Positions 37,415 through 50,300 of a stretch of DNA of 64,000 bases are shown here, in pieces; positions within the stretch are counted from its first letter, which is position 1, and each line of letters starts with the position of its first letter. The translations under genes were made by a program, and so were the position numbers. The stretch covers positions 62,001 to 126,000 of the forward strand of contig NW_019091686.1 of assembly GCF_001949145.1 (NCBI RefSeq), given 5' to 3'. Under the pieces are notes generated by a model that searched no databases, was not told the DNA's origin, and was given only the letters and a program-made list of their open reading frames with translations. This DNA comes from Acanthaster planci (taxonomy: Eukaryota; Echinodermata; Asteroidea; Valvatida; Acanthasteridae).

Positions 37415-38446
37415 TAAGTGTACGGTATTCAATCACATATGGCCTTCACATTCTATCAGTGAATTCGATGACTGCATTCAACAAAATGTAATGACAAAAT
37501 CAACATACATGATAAATGACAAAACATACATGATGTAGTCTCCTGTGTATGGGTCATGGCACAGTAAAGGACATGACGCATTTACGAATAAAAGTACACA
37601 ACGACACCAGCAGGTTTTAATCTACTAAGTTTTATTACACAGTACTCAGATCTTAGCTTGTTCAGGAAATGTTTAATCTGTTAATAATTGCACATGCAAA
37701 TTCAGTTTGGAAAATAAGGCTTGGACTTGGTTACTAGATAGACAATGTAACAAAAATATCCTGATAACCTCAGGCCACATATCCAGGCCAAGCTAAGTAC
37801 ATGTAGGCCCTACATGACATGACCATGGCCATGATGATGATATGGGATCTATTGTAACATGACATGAGTTGCTGTTGCCCAGCATGTTCAGGCTCTAGGC
37901 CTATACCAAGTACATGTATACTGTTTAATGCAAGATGACCATTATATCATTTTCTGAGACATGCAATGGTGCATTTATAAACAAAATCAAATTATGTCTG
38001 GATCCCTCTCAGCATCTTCAGCAAATACCATAAACAGACCTAGCTAGGCCAATATGTACCAACACACACTCAACTCCATGTCAGCCGTACGTACATGTAC
38101 AACATTAAGAAACCTCTGATTCATTCTTTCAATTCATGCAACTTCATTGCATTTTAGAGCTCAGGCTTTCGGAAAATTCGCAAATTTCAACAACTCTTTA
38201 AATATGCAACAAAACTGACACATTTACCGTTCAATCAGTATTTCCTTCGATAGTTTGAGCTATAGCTTATGTATGGCGCAGTATGTGCAAAAATCCAAAA
38301 TCCCCGGCTGGCGATGGCATACGCAACATCTCAATATCCAGTGTGCGTGGTTCCCTGACAATACTTATTGCATAGTGAAGTTCTAGGGGATTGACGGATT
38401 GACATGATTTGGCCGAGTACCCGACTACCGCGCTCATCTGGCATTT
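37415..38446. other. 5' flank of the PAIP2-like gene
   Basis: The region upstream of the PAIP2-like start codon up to the second assembly gap. No coding segment is recognised. The part from about 38230 to 38446 is somewhat richer in CpG and may contain the promoter or a 5' UTR exon. Confidence 0.4.
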
Positions 38447-39229
38447 NNNNNNNNNNNNNNNNNNNNNNNNNNNNNNNNNNNNNNNNNNNNNNNNNNNNNN
38501 NNNNNNNNNNNNNNNNNNNNNNNNNNNNNNNNNNNNNNNNNNNNNNNNNNNNNNNNNNNNNNNNNNNNNNNNNNNNNNNNNNNNNNNNNNNNNNNNNNNN
38601 NNNNNNNNNNNNNNNNNNNNNNNNNNNNNNNNNNNNNNNNNNNNNNNNNNNNNNNNNNNNNNNNNNNNNNNNNNNNNNNNNNNNNNNNNNNNNNNNNNNN
38701 NNNNNNNNNNNNNNNNNNNNNNNNNNNNNNNNNNNNNNNNNNNNNNNNNNNNNNNNNNNNNNNNNNNNNNNNNNNNNNNNNNNNNNNNNNNNNNNNNNNN
38801 NNNNNNNNNNNNNNNNNNNNNNNNNNNNNNNNNNNNNNNNNNNNNNNNNNNNNNNNNNNNNNNNNNNNNNNNNNNNNNNNNNNNNNNNNNNNNNNNNNNN
38901 NNNNNNNNNNNNNNNNNNNNNNNNNNNNNNNNNNNNNNNNNNNNNNNNNNNNNNNNNNNNNNNNNNNNNNNNNNNNNNNNNNNNNNNNNNNNNNNNNNNN
39001 NNNNNNNNNNNNNNNNNNNNNNNNNNNNNNNNNNNNNNNNNNNNNNNNNNNNNNNNNNNNNNNNNNNNNNNNNNNNNNNNNNNNNNNNNNNNNNNNNNNN
39101 NNNNNNNNNNNNNNNNNNNNNNNNNNNNNNNNNNNNNNNNNNNNNNNNNNNNNNNNNNNNNNNNNNNNNNNNNNNNNNNNNNNNNNNNNNNNNNNNNNNN
39201 NNNNNNNNNNNNNNNNNNNNNNNNNNNNN
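38447..39229. other. Assembly gap (783 N)
   Basis: The run of N lies between the divergently transcribed PAIP2-like and LRR genes, so promoters or 5' exons of either may be hidden in it. Confidence 0.99.
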
Positions 39230-40930
39230 TACATGTCGCTGATCTGACATTCATGAGCAAGTTGCTGCTGTAACTTAACCTAAGTGCGTTTGATTTAGTC
39301 AAAATTGCCGTTAGATCATCGTGGAAACAAGCACGATACAGAGTAAGCTCAGACCTGACAAATGGCAGATATTTTAATTTACTGTCTGACTGTATGGTCA
39401 AAGTTGTGACTTGCAGTTTCGTATCTCGCATCGCTTTTTCCTACCTCCATGGTGATGGTATAACCATTCTACCTCCATGGTATAACGTACGTTCTGTTAC
39501 AGAAACCTTAGTGCACATGTATGTTCTGCCATAGACCAAGGAACATTTTACACCTTGAGACACAGTGTCTGTCATCATACTCGCAAGCTCGACAGTGATG
39601 CCCAGAAAAGAGATGATGTGTTGTCTGGTACCACATATGTGCCTGCTGCAATGTACAATGTACATGTATCTCTATTTCTCTCAGACATGTCTCGGATTTT
39701 TAATCAAAATAGCTTGCTAGTATTTGAACAAATTATGGGTTTTTTAAGTTTACTAGAACTAAACCTTTTGATGATGGCATCACTTTTTAAGTTAAAAGTG
39801 TGACTAAAATCCTTTATGTATTGATATTTGAATATTACCATTTGTCACTAGTATAGCAGCAGAAAAACCGTCATCTGCAGATGAGCCGTATCAGTGTAGT
39901 TAGTCTTACATTTCTATGTACTTCACCATCATTCGTGCATACTATGAACATCATTTGACATGGTCTCATCAGCTGTGTTACTTCTGAAGAAAGAAAATTG
40001 TGCTTCTTGAATTGGGAACAAATTTGTGTGTTGAAGCTTGGGGATGGGGTTTGGAGAAAAAATTACTTCTGGTTACCATATCCTGACTTTCTTCTCTCTT
40101 TTGATTTTATTATTTTAAATTTAATTCTAAGTCACATGCATAAATTCTCATTCTTTCAAATAAATTGCCCAAAAGTAGTGATAGCCCTAAATGCAATAAG
40201 CAATCGATTTGGGTACTGTTTTTTAAACAAAACTTCCATTTCTACAAAAGAAGTTTTAAAAAGTGCTAACATCCACCGCTCGGCAAAGGAAATCAAGGTG
40301 TGTTTTTTCACCACACTGTCTTTTGTGATGTAGGGCATTTGAATAATTGAATTTAGGGTACTCCATGATAACAATAACAGGGAATTTGATCAGCCCAGTC
40401 TCATAATCTTGCTGACTTTCTAATACAGCATACAGTGGATGTACATGTACATGTCGGGTGTAATCAGACAGTCTGCATAATCTCTCGATCTTTGCGCAAT
40501 TAAACGATCTCATTCCATGATTGGCCAATAAGTCTTCCTTTTCCTTCTTATTTGCAATTCAGGAAGATTGTTTGAAATGATACAAAAACATGGAAATTTA
40601 GATCTAAGCATCTACATGTAATTATGCAGAGCAGTCAGACAACCGTACAGATTGTCCTGTCGAGCCCAATGCTCAAAAACTTAACTCAGTGACCATGGAG
40701 CAATTTTCAAAGGGGGAAGTACTTACTAGTACATGTATGAGACCATCAGACATCAGCCATAAGACCGATCCATTAAGCCCTGCCCTTTTTAGGACTGGCC
40801 AAAAGTTTTGGGGGCCACGCCCTCCTAGTTGAAAAAGTGGGGATGCACTGGCCCTCTCACTTCCACCACCAGTGGTTGTTGGCATCTCATTGAACAAGCT
40901 CAAATTAAAGAGATTTTTTTTTTACCACAG
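39230..40930. other. 5' flank of the LRR gene, no coding exon seen
   Basis: A long pyrimidine tract and CACAG at 40921-40930 form a strong acceptor site just before the LRR gene start codon. At least one 5' UTR exon is therefore expected within or upstream of this region, but I cannot place it. Confidence 0.45.
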
Positions 40931-40935
40931 GAATA

Positions 40936-43220
40936 ATGCCTCGGCGCAAATCAGCAGGTAGTTTACAGGATGTATGTCTACGATTTATTGCCAAAAATCT
41001 ACTTTACTGGACTGAACATTATGAGGAATATTACCTTGGACAAGGAGTGTATCGCTTTGTTCTTGGGCCATTTAATCAACTCAGTAAGTTGTTAAGTTGC
41101 CAATTTCACTCACAGTATTGTAAATGACATCAGCTGCACATATTTCCAACAGTTTGAATATATTATTCTTCTCTATCAATAATAGGCCCATAACAACAAG
41201 GTGCATCTGTACTTCTTTTTAGAAGGTCTTCTGATCCTCTGAAAGCAGTAGCCAAAAAAAGAGAAAACAAAAATCCAAATGAATTCAGATTCGAAATTCA
41301 TGTATTTGTACTATTTTCATGGCCAAGATAGCTAAAAAAAACTGCTCTTATGTATTCATGTACTTGTAACCTACATGCAGATAAAAATCTCCCCTTTTCA
41401 GTGACTAGCGTTTCCCTACTCTTGTTTATTCCCTGCTCGATGCATTTAGGCCCTCAAAACTTCCGAAAGCTTACTTCTCAAGATATCCATTCTGCTTACA
41501 TTAAGCGAAGTTCCGCTTAAAGATTTTGACTTGTTTATTCATTTATAATATTGAAGAACTCTGGAGAATAATTTTTCGTTTGGCTTATTGTAAATGTGCT
41601 TCCAAGTAAAATCTTTCTTGGCATCATTTATGAGAACCTTTAATTTAATTATTTCAGACTCTCAGCTTTCTGAAGATCTTCTGACATTTCTGGTGAAGCA
41701 GCAACAACTGAGCCGATCTGCTCTCCATCTCCTGCTGTACGGAGGTGCTCTTCAAAACTTGGATCTGAGCAGTTGTAGCCGCATTGTCAATGATGAGGTT
41801 GTAAGGATTGTAACTTCCTCATGCAAGGTGGGAAGAAAGATTCATTACCCTATGTTATAACAATACAAATGAGATGGTCCAATAATTTTCATGTCATTAA
41901 TTGCTTTCCAGATGGAATTTCCATTTATATGCAAATAGTGAGGAAAGCTTGCTTACTATATGTAGGTCACAGACACACATTTCCTTTATATCTGTTGTCT
42001 TCTTTTATATTGACAAGCAGATGCTTCAGGTATTGAACTTATCATACTGCAAGCGTGTTACATCTGCAGGATTCATTGCCATAGCAACAAGCCTTCCTCA
42101 ACTATCAACCTTGAATGCCACCAAGACTAACCTCCGTGGTTTAGCTGCTCAAAGTGTATTTAAGTATTGCTGTAGACTGAAGGATCTTTCACTAAAACAT
42201 TGTCACATCGGTGATCAAGACATCATGGTGTTGTGTGAAGTTGCTCCTAATCAATTATCAGGCACTCAGTTAAAACGGTTGGATATTTCCTACACATTAA
42301 TAACTGAGAGAGGGGTGCGTGCAATACTTCAGGGAATGCCAGAGTTGCAAATCCTACAATACCCAAGTCTCCTGACTTGCTTATTTGATAGTCATGAATC
42401 AGAAACTGGTTGCTTGGATCCTGTCTTGAAACATTCAGAATGCTTCCAACTTCGATCATTACAGTGCGAGGATTTCATGTCAGTCTGCAATGGAATGCTC
42501 CAAGCTATCCCTGACCTTTGCCCTCATGTGACCCAACTTGACCTGAGATTTGCTGGAGGCTTTGACAATGAAGGATTATTCCATCTTGCTCAACTACATA
42601 ATCTTAAGGATCTCCAACTTTGCTGTGAAGAGAGTGAGAATATAACCTTCAGATGTGGCATCATGCCAGTTCTCCTAGAGATTGGCCACAACCTAAAGGT
42701 GTTATCCCTTCAAGATATTGGTGGGTTAGATCCAGCTATGGTGTGCCAACTGTGCCCAAACCTTCGAAAGCTCTTCCTTCTAATGATGAAAGAGGGTAAA
42801 GTATTCAGTTCATTAGGTGGCATTCCCAATAACAGTAAACTCCAACCCATGACAGGATTAATAGAATTAGATTTCTGGTGTCAAAATGGTGATATATCAC
42901 TTTCTGAAGAAGCTTTAGGTTTGTTGTTAACAAACTGCATAGCATTAGAGTCTTTGGGATTAATAAGAATTGACACACTGACAGATAATGTTTTGCGGAG
43001 TGTCCTTAGAAAAAATAGCTTCTCCAATCTGAAACAGTTATCTGTACATGAATGTCACTGCATCACTCAGGAAACATTGAGTGAGTTACTTAGTGCCACA
43101 AGTAACCAGTTAGAGTTTGTCAAACTTATCAACTGCTTACAGATTACTCGTAAAGACTATGAGACATGGGAAAAAACCGCCAAAAGAGAGAATTTCAACA
43201 TTAAGTTAGAATGGAAGTAG
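40936..43220 (+). CDS. Leucine-rich-repeat protein with BC-box-like N-terminus, 505 aa
   Basis: Three exons (40936-41083, 41658-41827, 42021-43220) join in frame (phases 1 and 0) to give 505 residues. The start MPRRKSAG follows a 3' splice site by five bases, so the 5' UTR is spliced. Residues about 9-22 read SLQDVCLRFIAKNL, which fits the BC-box pattern (S/T-L-x3-C-x3-hydrophobic) found in VHL-box and SOCS-box proteins and in ZYG11/LRR-1 type receptors. From residue 80 there are cysteine-type leucine-rich repeats (LQNLDLSSCSRIVNDEV, LQVLNLSYCKRVTSAG, LKDLSLKHCHIGD, LKRLDISYTLITERG), as in F-box LRR and AMN1 proteins. I infer a cullin-RING ubiquitin ligase substrate receptor. No specific orthologue is recognised. 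Confidence 0.85.
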
Positions 43221-44833
43221 AAAATAAAACATGTTGACCTGTGATGTTAAGAAAAGCATTTACCATGTTTACAGTGTACTGATTGTTTTTGGAACCATTG
43301 TTTAGTGCAGTGTAAACTGAAAATAGAAAGAGAAGTTGTGGTGCACATGTACAGATTGGATGTGCACAAGACGAATTTGGCTAAAAACAGAGTAATTCGC
43401 AATCAAGATGTAATTCATGTGGAAGATAAGGTCCCGATAAAACTTCTGTCCACATTTTACATGCTACCCTCTAGCACTGATTCGAAGTGGTCATGTTACC
43501 ATGGGGCCAAAAAAAGAACCCCTGTAAAAGTGTTCACATATGCAGCGGTGTAACATTACATGTAGTTGTTTCATGCACTTTTTTAGCAGTTTAAAGGATT
43601 ATACATTTCCAAAAAGAATTCATTTGATTAAGAATTGATTTACCTGTGTATGGTATAGCTACATGTACATGTAACAGTTCACTAATTTTAACCAAAGTTA
43701 CTTTCCCCAGATTAAGTGAATTTCAGTTAGAATATTTACCTTTCATATTTTTAATTCATAGTGTACGACTGTACATCAAAATTACAGTGAGTCTAGGCTT
43801 TACCAAGTTTCTTGGTTCGAGATACTCTAATACATTGTACCCTCAATTGTTCTGTAATAAGGTAGAAATCCATCAACAGCCGTAAAGGTTGGGTTTAAAT
43901 GAATCTTTCTTTAGCCAAAGGCATTATCATGAGACAATGGAGAGTGGACAAATTGTAAAGTAGCAGTGAGCATCCCACGAATTGATTTGTTTTCCCCTTC
44001 TCCAGTCAAGGAAAGTGACATAATCAACTCGAGTGACACCAGGCATTGCTTTTTGAATCATATCAGCATGCATTTATTGATGGACCTTTATGTACATGTA
44101 TTTCCAGATTTTTAATTTCAAATGTTTTATTATAGTCTTTTTAACAAAATAAAACACTGTAGTTTGCAATTTTGAAGATAATAAAGGTACATGTACTGAA
44201 AAATTTTATTAGAATATACGTAAAGATTTATACATGTAGCTACAACTGTGATGTTCCTTTAAGTAACATGCTGGCTTGTACTGCAATGTGTTTTTTTTTT
44301 AATAACAATGAAAAATGTAAACTGAGCAATGTATTTAAATCTACTAATGTCTGCAGAACAAAACAAATTGAAAACGAATGCAAGTAAACTGTATATAGTT
44401 AAACAGCTGTGTATAAAAGAGGTGGTAGTTTCAATGGATGTTCAATATTTTTACTGTAAATTTCACGCTTGCACTTGCAGCATTTGAAATCTTCAAAAAC
44501 TCCGATGTTACGTCATGCACAACAGCATTGTGAAATTTAAAAAGGTACATGCAGTTTGGTTTTAAGAAAAATGCTGTGCAGTTTGGTTTTAAGAAAAATG
44601 CTGTGTTACCTTTTCTGCAGTATAACATTTGTTCTTTTTATTACTGAGATCAGTGGTAGGCAGAGCTCTAATCCAGTTAAATTTTAATAGGCTGTAAAAT
44701 ACACTATCACAGTTTCTTTCATTTATCCACATCCATAAGCAAATATTTGAGTGGAAATTACAATCCAAATATTCCTGTATGGGGGAGGGGTACCAACATG
44801 TAATAAGTCTCATTTCCTGTTGGCTAATGATAT
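43221..44833. other. Convergent 3' flanks of the LRR and FAHD2-like genes
   Basis: AT-rich 3' UTR and intergenic DNA between two genes that end toward each other. An AATAAA lies only a few bases after the LRR stop codon, and others lie farther on. A 27-28-base unit is directly duplicated at 44551-44605. Confidence 0.6.
44551..44605. repeat. Direct duplication of a 27-28-base unit
   Basis: The unit GCAGTTTGGTTTTAAGAAAA plus ATGCTGT occurs twice head to tail with no sequence differences seen. It is probably a recent slippage duplication. Confidence 0.85.
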
Positions 44834-47033
44834 TTATACAATCTTGTTAGAGATGGTCCCGATTTCGTCAATTTCACATTCAACCACATCGCCTCGCTGT
44901 CACAAAAGAAAAGAAGAAAAAAAATCAATAACACTGATGGGATATTCAAATAACTATGACGAATCAGAAGAAACATCGTAGCTTAAGTTACAAATGAATC
45001 CAAGTTGACAGGTGATGAACTTGTTACTCGATATTTCAGCCTCACGAATCTGAACTAGAATCTCAAAAAGGCAGGAAATATTTCACAAAGTTAAGAAATT
45101 GAGTCATCTCACCTGGAGGTAGATTGGCTTTGGTTTTCTGAAGACACCAACACCTGATGGTGTGCCAGTCAAAATCAGATCTCCAGCTTGCAGTGTTAGG
45201 AGCCTTTGGTAAAAGAACAATACTTTTCTTTCATACTTTTCTCTGCATTGTGTTGCAAGGATCTTCGTTCTGAAATTCTAATACATCTTTTAGAAATGAA
45301 ACTGATGTCTAATTCCTTGTCTGTTGCATCATCAACCAGTGCCTCATTATTATGACTGTCACCAAGATATCCAGAACCATCATAACTAACAACACACCAT
45401 CAAAACCATCAAATGACATACCTAGAAATAAATGCAATGAGCTGCATTGTGTTGAACACCAACTCATTAGTGTTGCTGTCTTGTCTTATGTCACCATTCA
45501 CTCTGCATCGAATCCCCAAATTATGAGGATCTGTCAAAAGAAACGAAGATTACAAAATGTCATTCTTCAGTCTGGCCGTTGACATTGTCATTCTATAGCA
45601 TATTTCCCTCTGACAGAACTCAATTATTCATTCGACAATCACAATGTCATTAAAGGTCTAGTAGAAACTGAAGTTCTATTTACGGTATTTTAATCTGTGG
45701 TCTACTTTCTCAAATTTTCCCAACCAATCAAATTTCTGATTAAATTTTGTACCTGAAATCTCATCCTTGGTGACAATTGCTGGTCCGAGAGGGCAGAATG
45801 TATCCATGGTTTTACCCAGAAGCCACTGACGGCCATTCTTTTTCAGTTGCCAGTCCCTAGCACTGACATCATGAGCTACTGTGTACCCAATCACATGATC
45901 CATGGCATTTGACTCCTGATAAGAAAAGATGATAAAGACAGTGAAACACTGAAGACGACAGCCTGTGAAAATGTACTGACTAATGGGTAAGAACACTACT
46001 CATTGTAAAATATAAGAATAATTTGCCAGTCATTAGATTACATGTACCTTGATATTTTTGCCATTTTTTCCAATAACAATGACAAGTTCCACCTCCCAAT
46101 CAAGTTCATCAGTGACATCTGGATAAATGATGTCATCTCCTGAAGCCACAATGGAACTCGCAAACTTACTGAAGAATATTGGCTCTGTTGGAATGGGAAC
46201 CTTCTGCTCAATGCAATGTTCTCGGTAATTCATTCCGACACAGAGAACTTTATCACAGTCATTAATGGGAGCTCGTAGGTTTACTTCTGTTCTTTTAAGG
46301 ACATGTTTGCCTGACAAGACCACTCTGTGCAGTGAATAAAAAGTACATAAAATTTAAGGAAAAAATTGAAAAAGCTGTCTCAATGAACTATCTACCTTTT
46401 CTGCTAATTTCATGTCAAGAATGTAACAGAAGTATTCTACCCCTAAAACAATACATCCCAAGAGGCACCTGTTCTGAAAACTATCTCAGAAGTTAACCAG
46501 TCCTTTTTACTAGCACACATGGATAGCCTGAGCAAGCATGAGTGTTTCGGGGACTTCTAACATTTCACCATGTCCATTTTTATCTGGTTACTTCAAACTT
46601 ATATATATATAGAATAGATACAATGTTTAATTAAGAGCCAGTTGGCCTATAATTTATAAACAGTAAAGATATAAAGCAAGGCTGGAAACAGCCCAAAAAT
46701 AAATTCAATCGTGCAAATTTCAACTTACTGTTTAGCTGCATCTAACATGATCTGTCCTTCTTTTACAAAATTCTTCATGTTACTTGGAATGTTTGGGTCT
46801 CCCGCACAGAGATCTACAATATCTCCCCCTTGTCCAAGCTCCACGCCTACACCGGCCCTTCCCGCATATTGGAATTGCACCAGTCGCATGCTGTACTGTT
46901 TTGACGTAGTGAAATATCTTTTATTTTGACAGCTCGTCTGTGCCCTCAAAAGCGTCGATATCGCGCCAAACTTTTCAATCCGTTTGGCGGATAAATGCAG
47001 AGCGAATATGATGCACTTAGGCAGCCGATTCAT
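44834..47033 (-). CDS. FAHD2: FAHD2-like fumarylacetoacetate hydrolase family protein, mitochondrial, 335 aa
   Basis: Six exons on the minus strand: 47033-46729, 46324-46048, 45915-45753, 45530-45422, 45203-45113 and 44896-44834. All have GT-AG borders and agreeing phases, and total 1008 bases with TAA at 44836-44834. The first 48 residues are basic and free of acidic clusters ([19 protein letters not shown]...[10 protein letters not shown]), a likely mitochondrial targeting peptide; mature sequence starts near [14 protein letters not shown]-fold hallmarks follow: [20 protein letters not shown], the metal-binding [14 protein letters not shown] (E-x-E), HDVSARDWQ, and GTPSGVGVF near the end. 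FAHD2 proteins are reported as oxaloacetate tautomerases; FAHD1 is an acylpyruvase. Length and layout fit FAHD2 (about 314 aa) better than the shorter FAHD1. Confidence 0.93.
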
Positions 47034-47307
47034 GCACGCCTCAAAATGGGGAGTACTTGCGCGTGTAAGATGGAGGAGATATGTTTCATACCGCTGCCCT
47101 GGGAAAACGAGTCCCTGGTCTTTTAAGTCGTGTTTCCTATGTCTTTAACGGTCATTCGATAAAGCATATGAATATCTGACTAACGTGTCCTAGTCATGTG
47201 ATGTGTCTCATGATTTTTCGCTCTTGCATGCGCCTGCAATTATTTTTTCGTTGGTGTCTGTTAACTTATAGATTTCCAAAAGTACCAGTGAGTCTCTCTA
47301 TGGGAAA
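47034..47307. promoter_or_regulatory. Likely bidirectional promoter between FAHD2-like and aminopeptidase genes
   Basis: Only 274 bases separate the FAHD2-like start codon (minus strand, 47033) from the proposed aminopeptidase start (plus strand, 47308). The stretch around 46930-47130 is locally enriched in CpG against an AT-rich background, which fits a shared promoter. No TATA box was identified. Confidence 0.5.
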
Positions 47308-50300
47308 ATGGCGAGATACGGAGGGTGGGTTATTATTCTGTGAAGAATAGGCCTATTTTGGACGGCCAAACCTTAAAAATTTTAAGATATTGTTGTAAAC
47401 TTCTCTTTGGGTTATCCATTTAAAGCTTTGAAAAAGTTTTGTTAATGCTGAAATCAGATCTTGTTACAATGGGAAAGAATATTACTAATATTATTAGGCA
47501 TATTGTACTGAGTATAGGCCCAGTTCAGTAGTTGTACTAAAGCGTGCTGACAAGGCAGATGTCACACAACACTCAACTGTCGTGCCCATTATTCGTACAA
47601 TTTACCAAGTAGTGTCTTACCATGCTTACGGTTCAGGAAGAAGCCCATGTCCATCACTAATCAGTAAGTAGGACTAGGAGTCTAGTCCTACTTACTGATT
47701 AGTAGATTAGGAGTCTAGTCCTACTTACTGATCAGTGATGGACATGGGCTTCTTCCTGAACCTTAACCGTAAGCATGGTAAGGTACTACTGGGTAAATTG
47801 TAGGCCTCAGTGTTCAGGAAGATGTATGTTTTGCTGTCTGGTTTTATTTCAATTCTGGTACCCTAGTTTTTTATATTTAGCCTACCGTTTTTTAAAAATA
47901 ATCCCATTATTTTTTTATCGTTTTCCAATTGTTTCCAGTAGTTTTTATGTTAACTGATATTTTCAATAGTGGTGTTTTCCTGAGTTTTGTGGTAGTTTTC
48001 CCATGTTTTCTGGTAGTTTCTCCATGTTTATAGCGGATTGGTATGCACACCAATTCATACAAACACAATGTATAGCTTGTCCGTATGATAGGATAAGATA
48101 TGATGGGATAGGTGATCAGAGTTTTCCGTAAAATGGCATCCTGAGATGTGTTGAGATCATTAAAGTTGTGTTATATTATCATTGTTAAATCCGCCTAATC
48201 CTGTGGAATATTGTGGGGACTGTCTGTCTCCGGGATTCTAAAACAACCTGTAGTGATTGGCCTGTTACAACTTTTGCGTAGTCCGCAGGATCGCGGTGAG
48301 AAAGTTGCATTTTGTTCATGGATTTTGTCGGCGGTAAATAACTTGATAACGTTACGAACTCACTTATTGTGCAATCCACCAACATGGATAGAGCTACATG
48401 TACCTACCTAAACCGCTTCACTGCGGACCACATCCGTAGACTGTGTGAACTGAACCACATTGATACATCGGCCGTTAAGACCAGGCAAGAGCGTGTGGCA
48501 TGTCTCCGTGATTTACCCACTTTGGTAGAGGAAATGACGCCGGTGCAGAAACCTAGTCTTGAGTCCTCCAGGAGATGGAGATTGGTAGACGTGAGGACAC
48601 CACGAACTCTATGAGACATTGGCCAATGCTGTATCTGAGTCTGCCTAGACTCCTCCAATTGTGAATAGGGGTCCAAAGTTGCCTGATTTCCACAAATTGG
48701 GCCCTAATGATGACATCGCATGCTACTTGAATACTTCTGAACGACTTGCAACTGCTGAAAAAACCCAAAGAAGGAATGGCCACATTTACTGGAGCCTTAC
48801 CTCACAGGCCGAGCACAAAAGGCATTCCATTCTCTGAGTGACACAGAGAAATTGAACCATGACAACATTGTACAAGTCATACACCACTGCTACTTTCTGA
48901 CACCAAAGTCTTATCATATTATACAAGTCAGACACAAAGAAGCCAGATGAGAGCTTTGAGAAGTTTGCACATCGCCTTGAATGGAACTTTGACAAATGGA
49001 TCCAACTCCCCATGGCCAAAAAGGAGGATGCAGACACAAAACGAGCCTTGAATCTTGTCATGATAGACCAGTTCTTGTCTGTCATCGGAGATGACCAGCT
49101 CCGTCTAAAGCTACATGAAAAGAAATTCACATCACTACACAGTGCTGCCAAGGCTGCGGATGACTTTGTCCTGCACCGCCATTCTAATCTCCCAGCCAGC
49201 TCATCATGCAGCAAATCTGAGGTGAAACCCCACCCTACACCAAGTGTTCGTTACCCAGTTCCCGCTCCACAAACAACCGGTGTTGACACTTCAGCTAAAC
49301 ACACAGTGACAAGCACGCCCTCAGGACAGCCTCGTAACAGGTACAACCTAGTGTGCTATTGGTGTAACCAGTTGGGACACAAAGAATCAGAATGTAGCCA
49401 GTTTGCCCCAACCCAAAAGACTGGTTCAGCTCGACAACCAACCAAACCACAACCCTCACCTGACAAACCCAATCGTGTCAACTTTATCCAGTGTACCCTT
49501 TCGCCCACCATGGAGAGGCAGGATGCTCCTCCCTGCCCCGGAAATGGCTCACTGATTGAGGCCATTGTTGGTGGAGAGTTTCGGGTCATGGCTTTGCTTG
49601 ATACAGTATCGACTCTGTCGCTGGTGACGGACCGCATGTGTTGGCAACTTAACATTTCTCCATCACAAGGAACTTCTTTAGAGACATTGACCATGCTAGA
49701 TAGAACAAAAATACCTACACTGGGAACAGTGACCTTGTCTGTTGAGATTGGTGGGATGCAAACAGACATTGTGCTGCACTGTGTTCAGCAGCTGCCCACA
49801 CCCATTCTGCTGAGGCTCGACTTCATCAAGAAAGTCAACCTAACCCTCGACGTTCTCTCAGCTGGCCACACTGACATTGCGCAACATCACATTGATACCG
49901 GAGATTCTGCCCCCATCCAGTTGCGAGCTTTACAGGATGTCTGGAGATCGCAGCCAGGCCCTAAGGGAGGAACTCAATAAGCTGTTGGCGACAGGAAAAA
50001 TCGAGAAATCAAGTTCCTCTTGGGCTGCTCCTGTCATCATGGTACCCAAAATGAACAATGACTATCGTATGTGCATCGATTATCGCCGTTTGAATGCGAT
50101 AACTAAGCTGGATGCATACCCTATGCCAACCATCAACTCGGTTCTTGAATCACTTCATGGCGCACAAGTCTACATTTCCTTGGACCTCCACTCGGGATAC
50201 TGGCAAATGGGCATCGCTCCAGAGGATATGGAGAAAACAGCATTTACCTGCGAGGAAGGACTTTTCCAGTTTCGGGTGCTCCCCTTCGGAGTTGTAAACG

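Noticed and set aside
38267-39431. Very long open frames on both strands
   Set aside because: They consist almost entirely of the 783-N assembly gap.
49356-49769. Minus-strand 137-codon open frame
   Set aside because: It is the antisense shadow of the retrotransposon gag/protease region.
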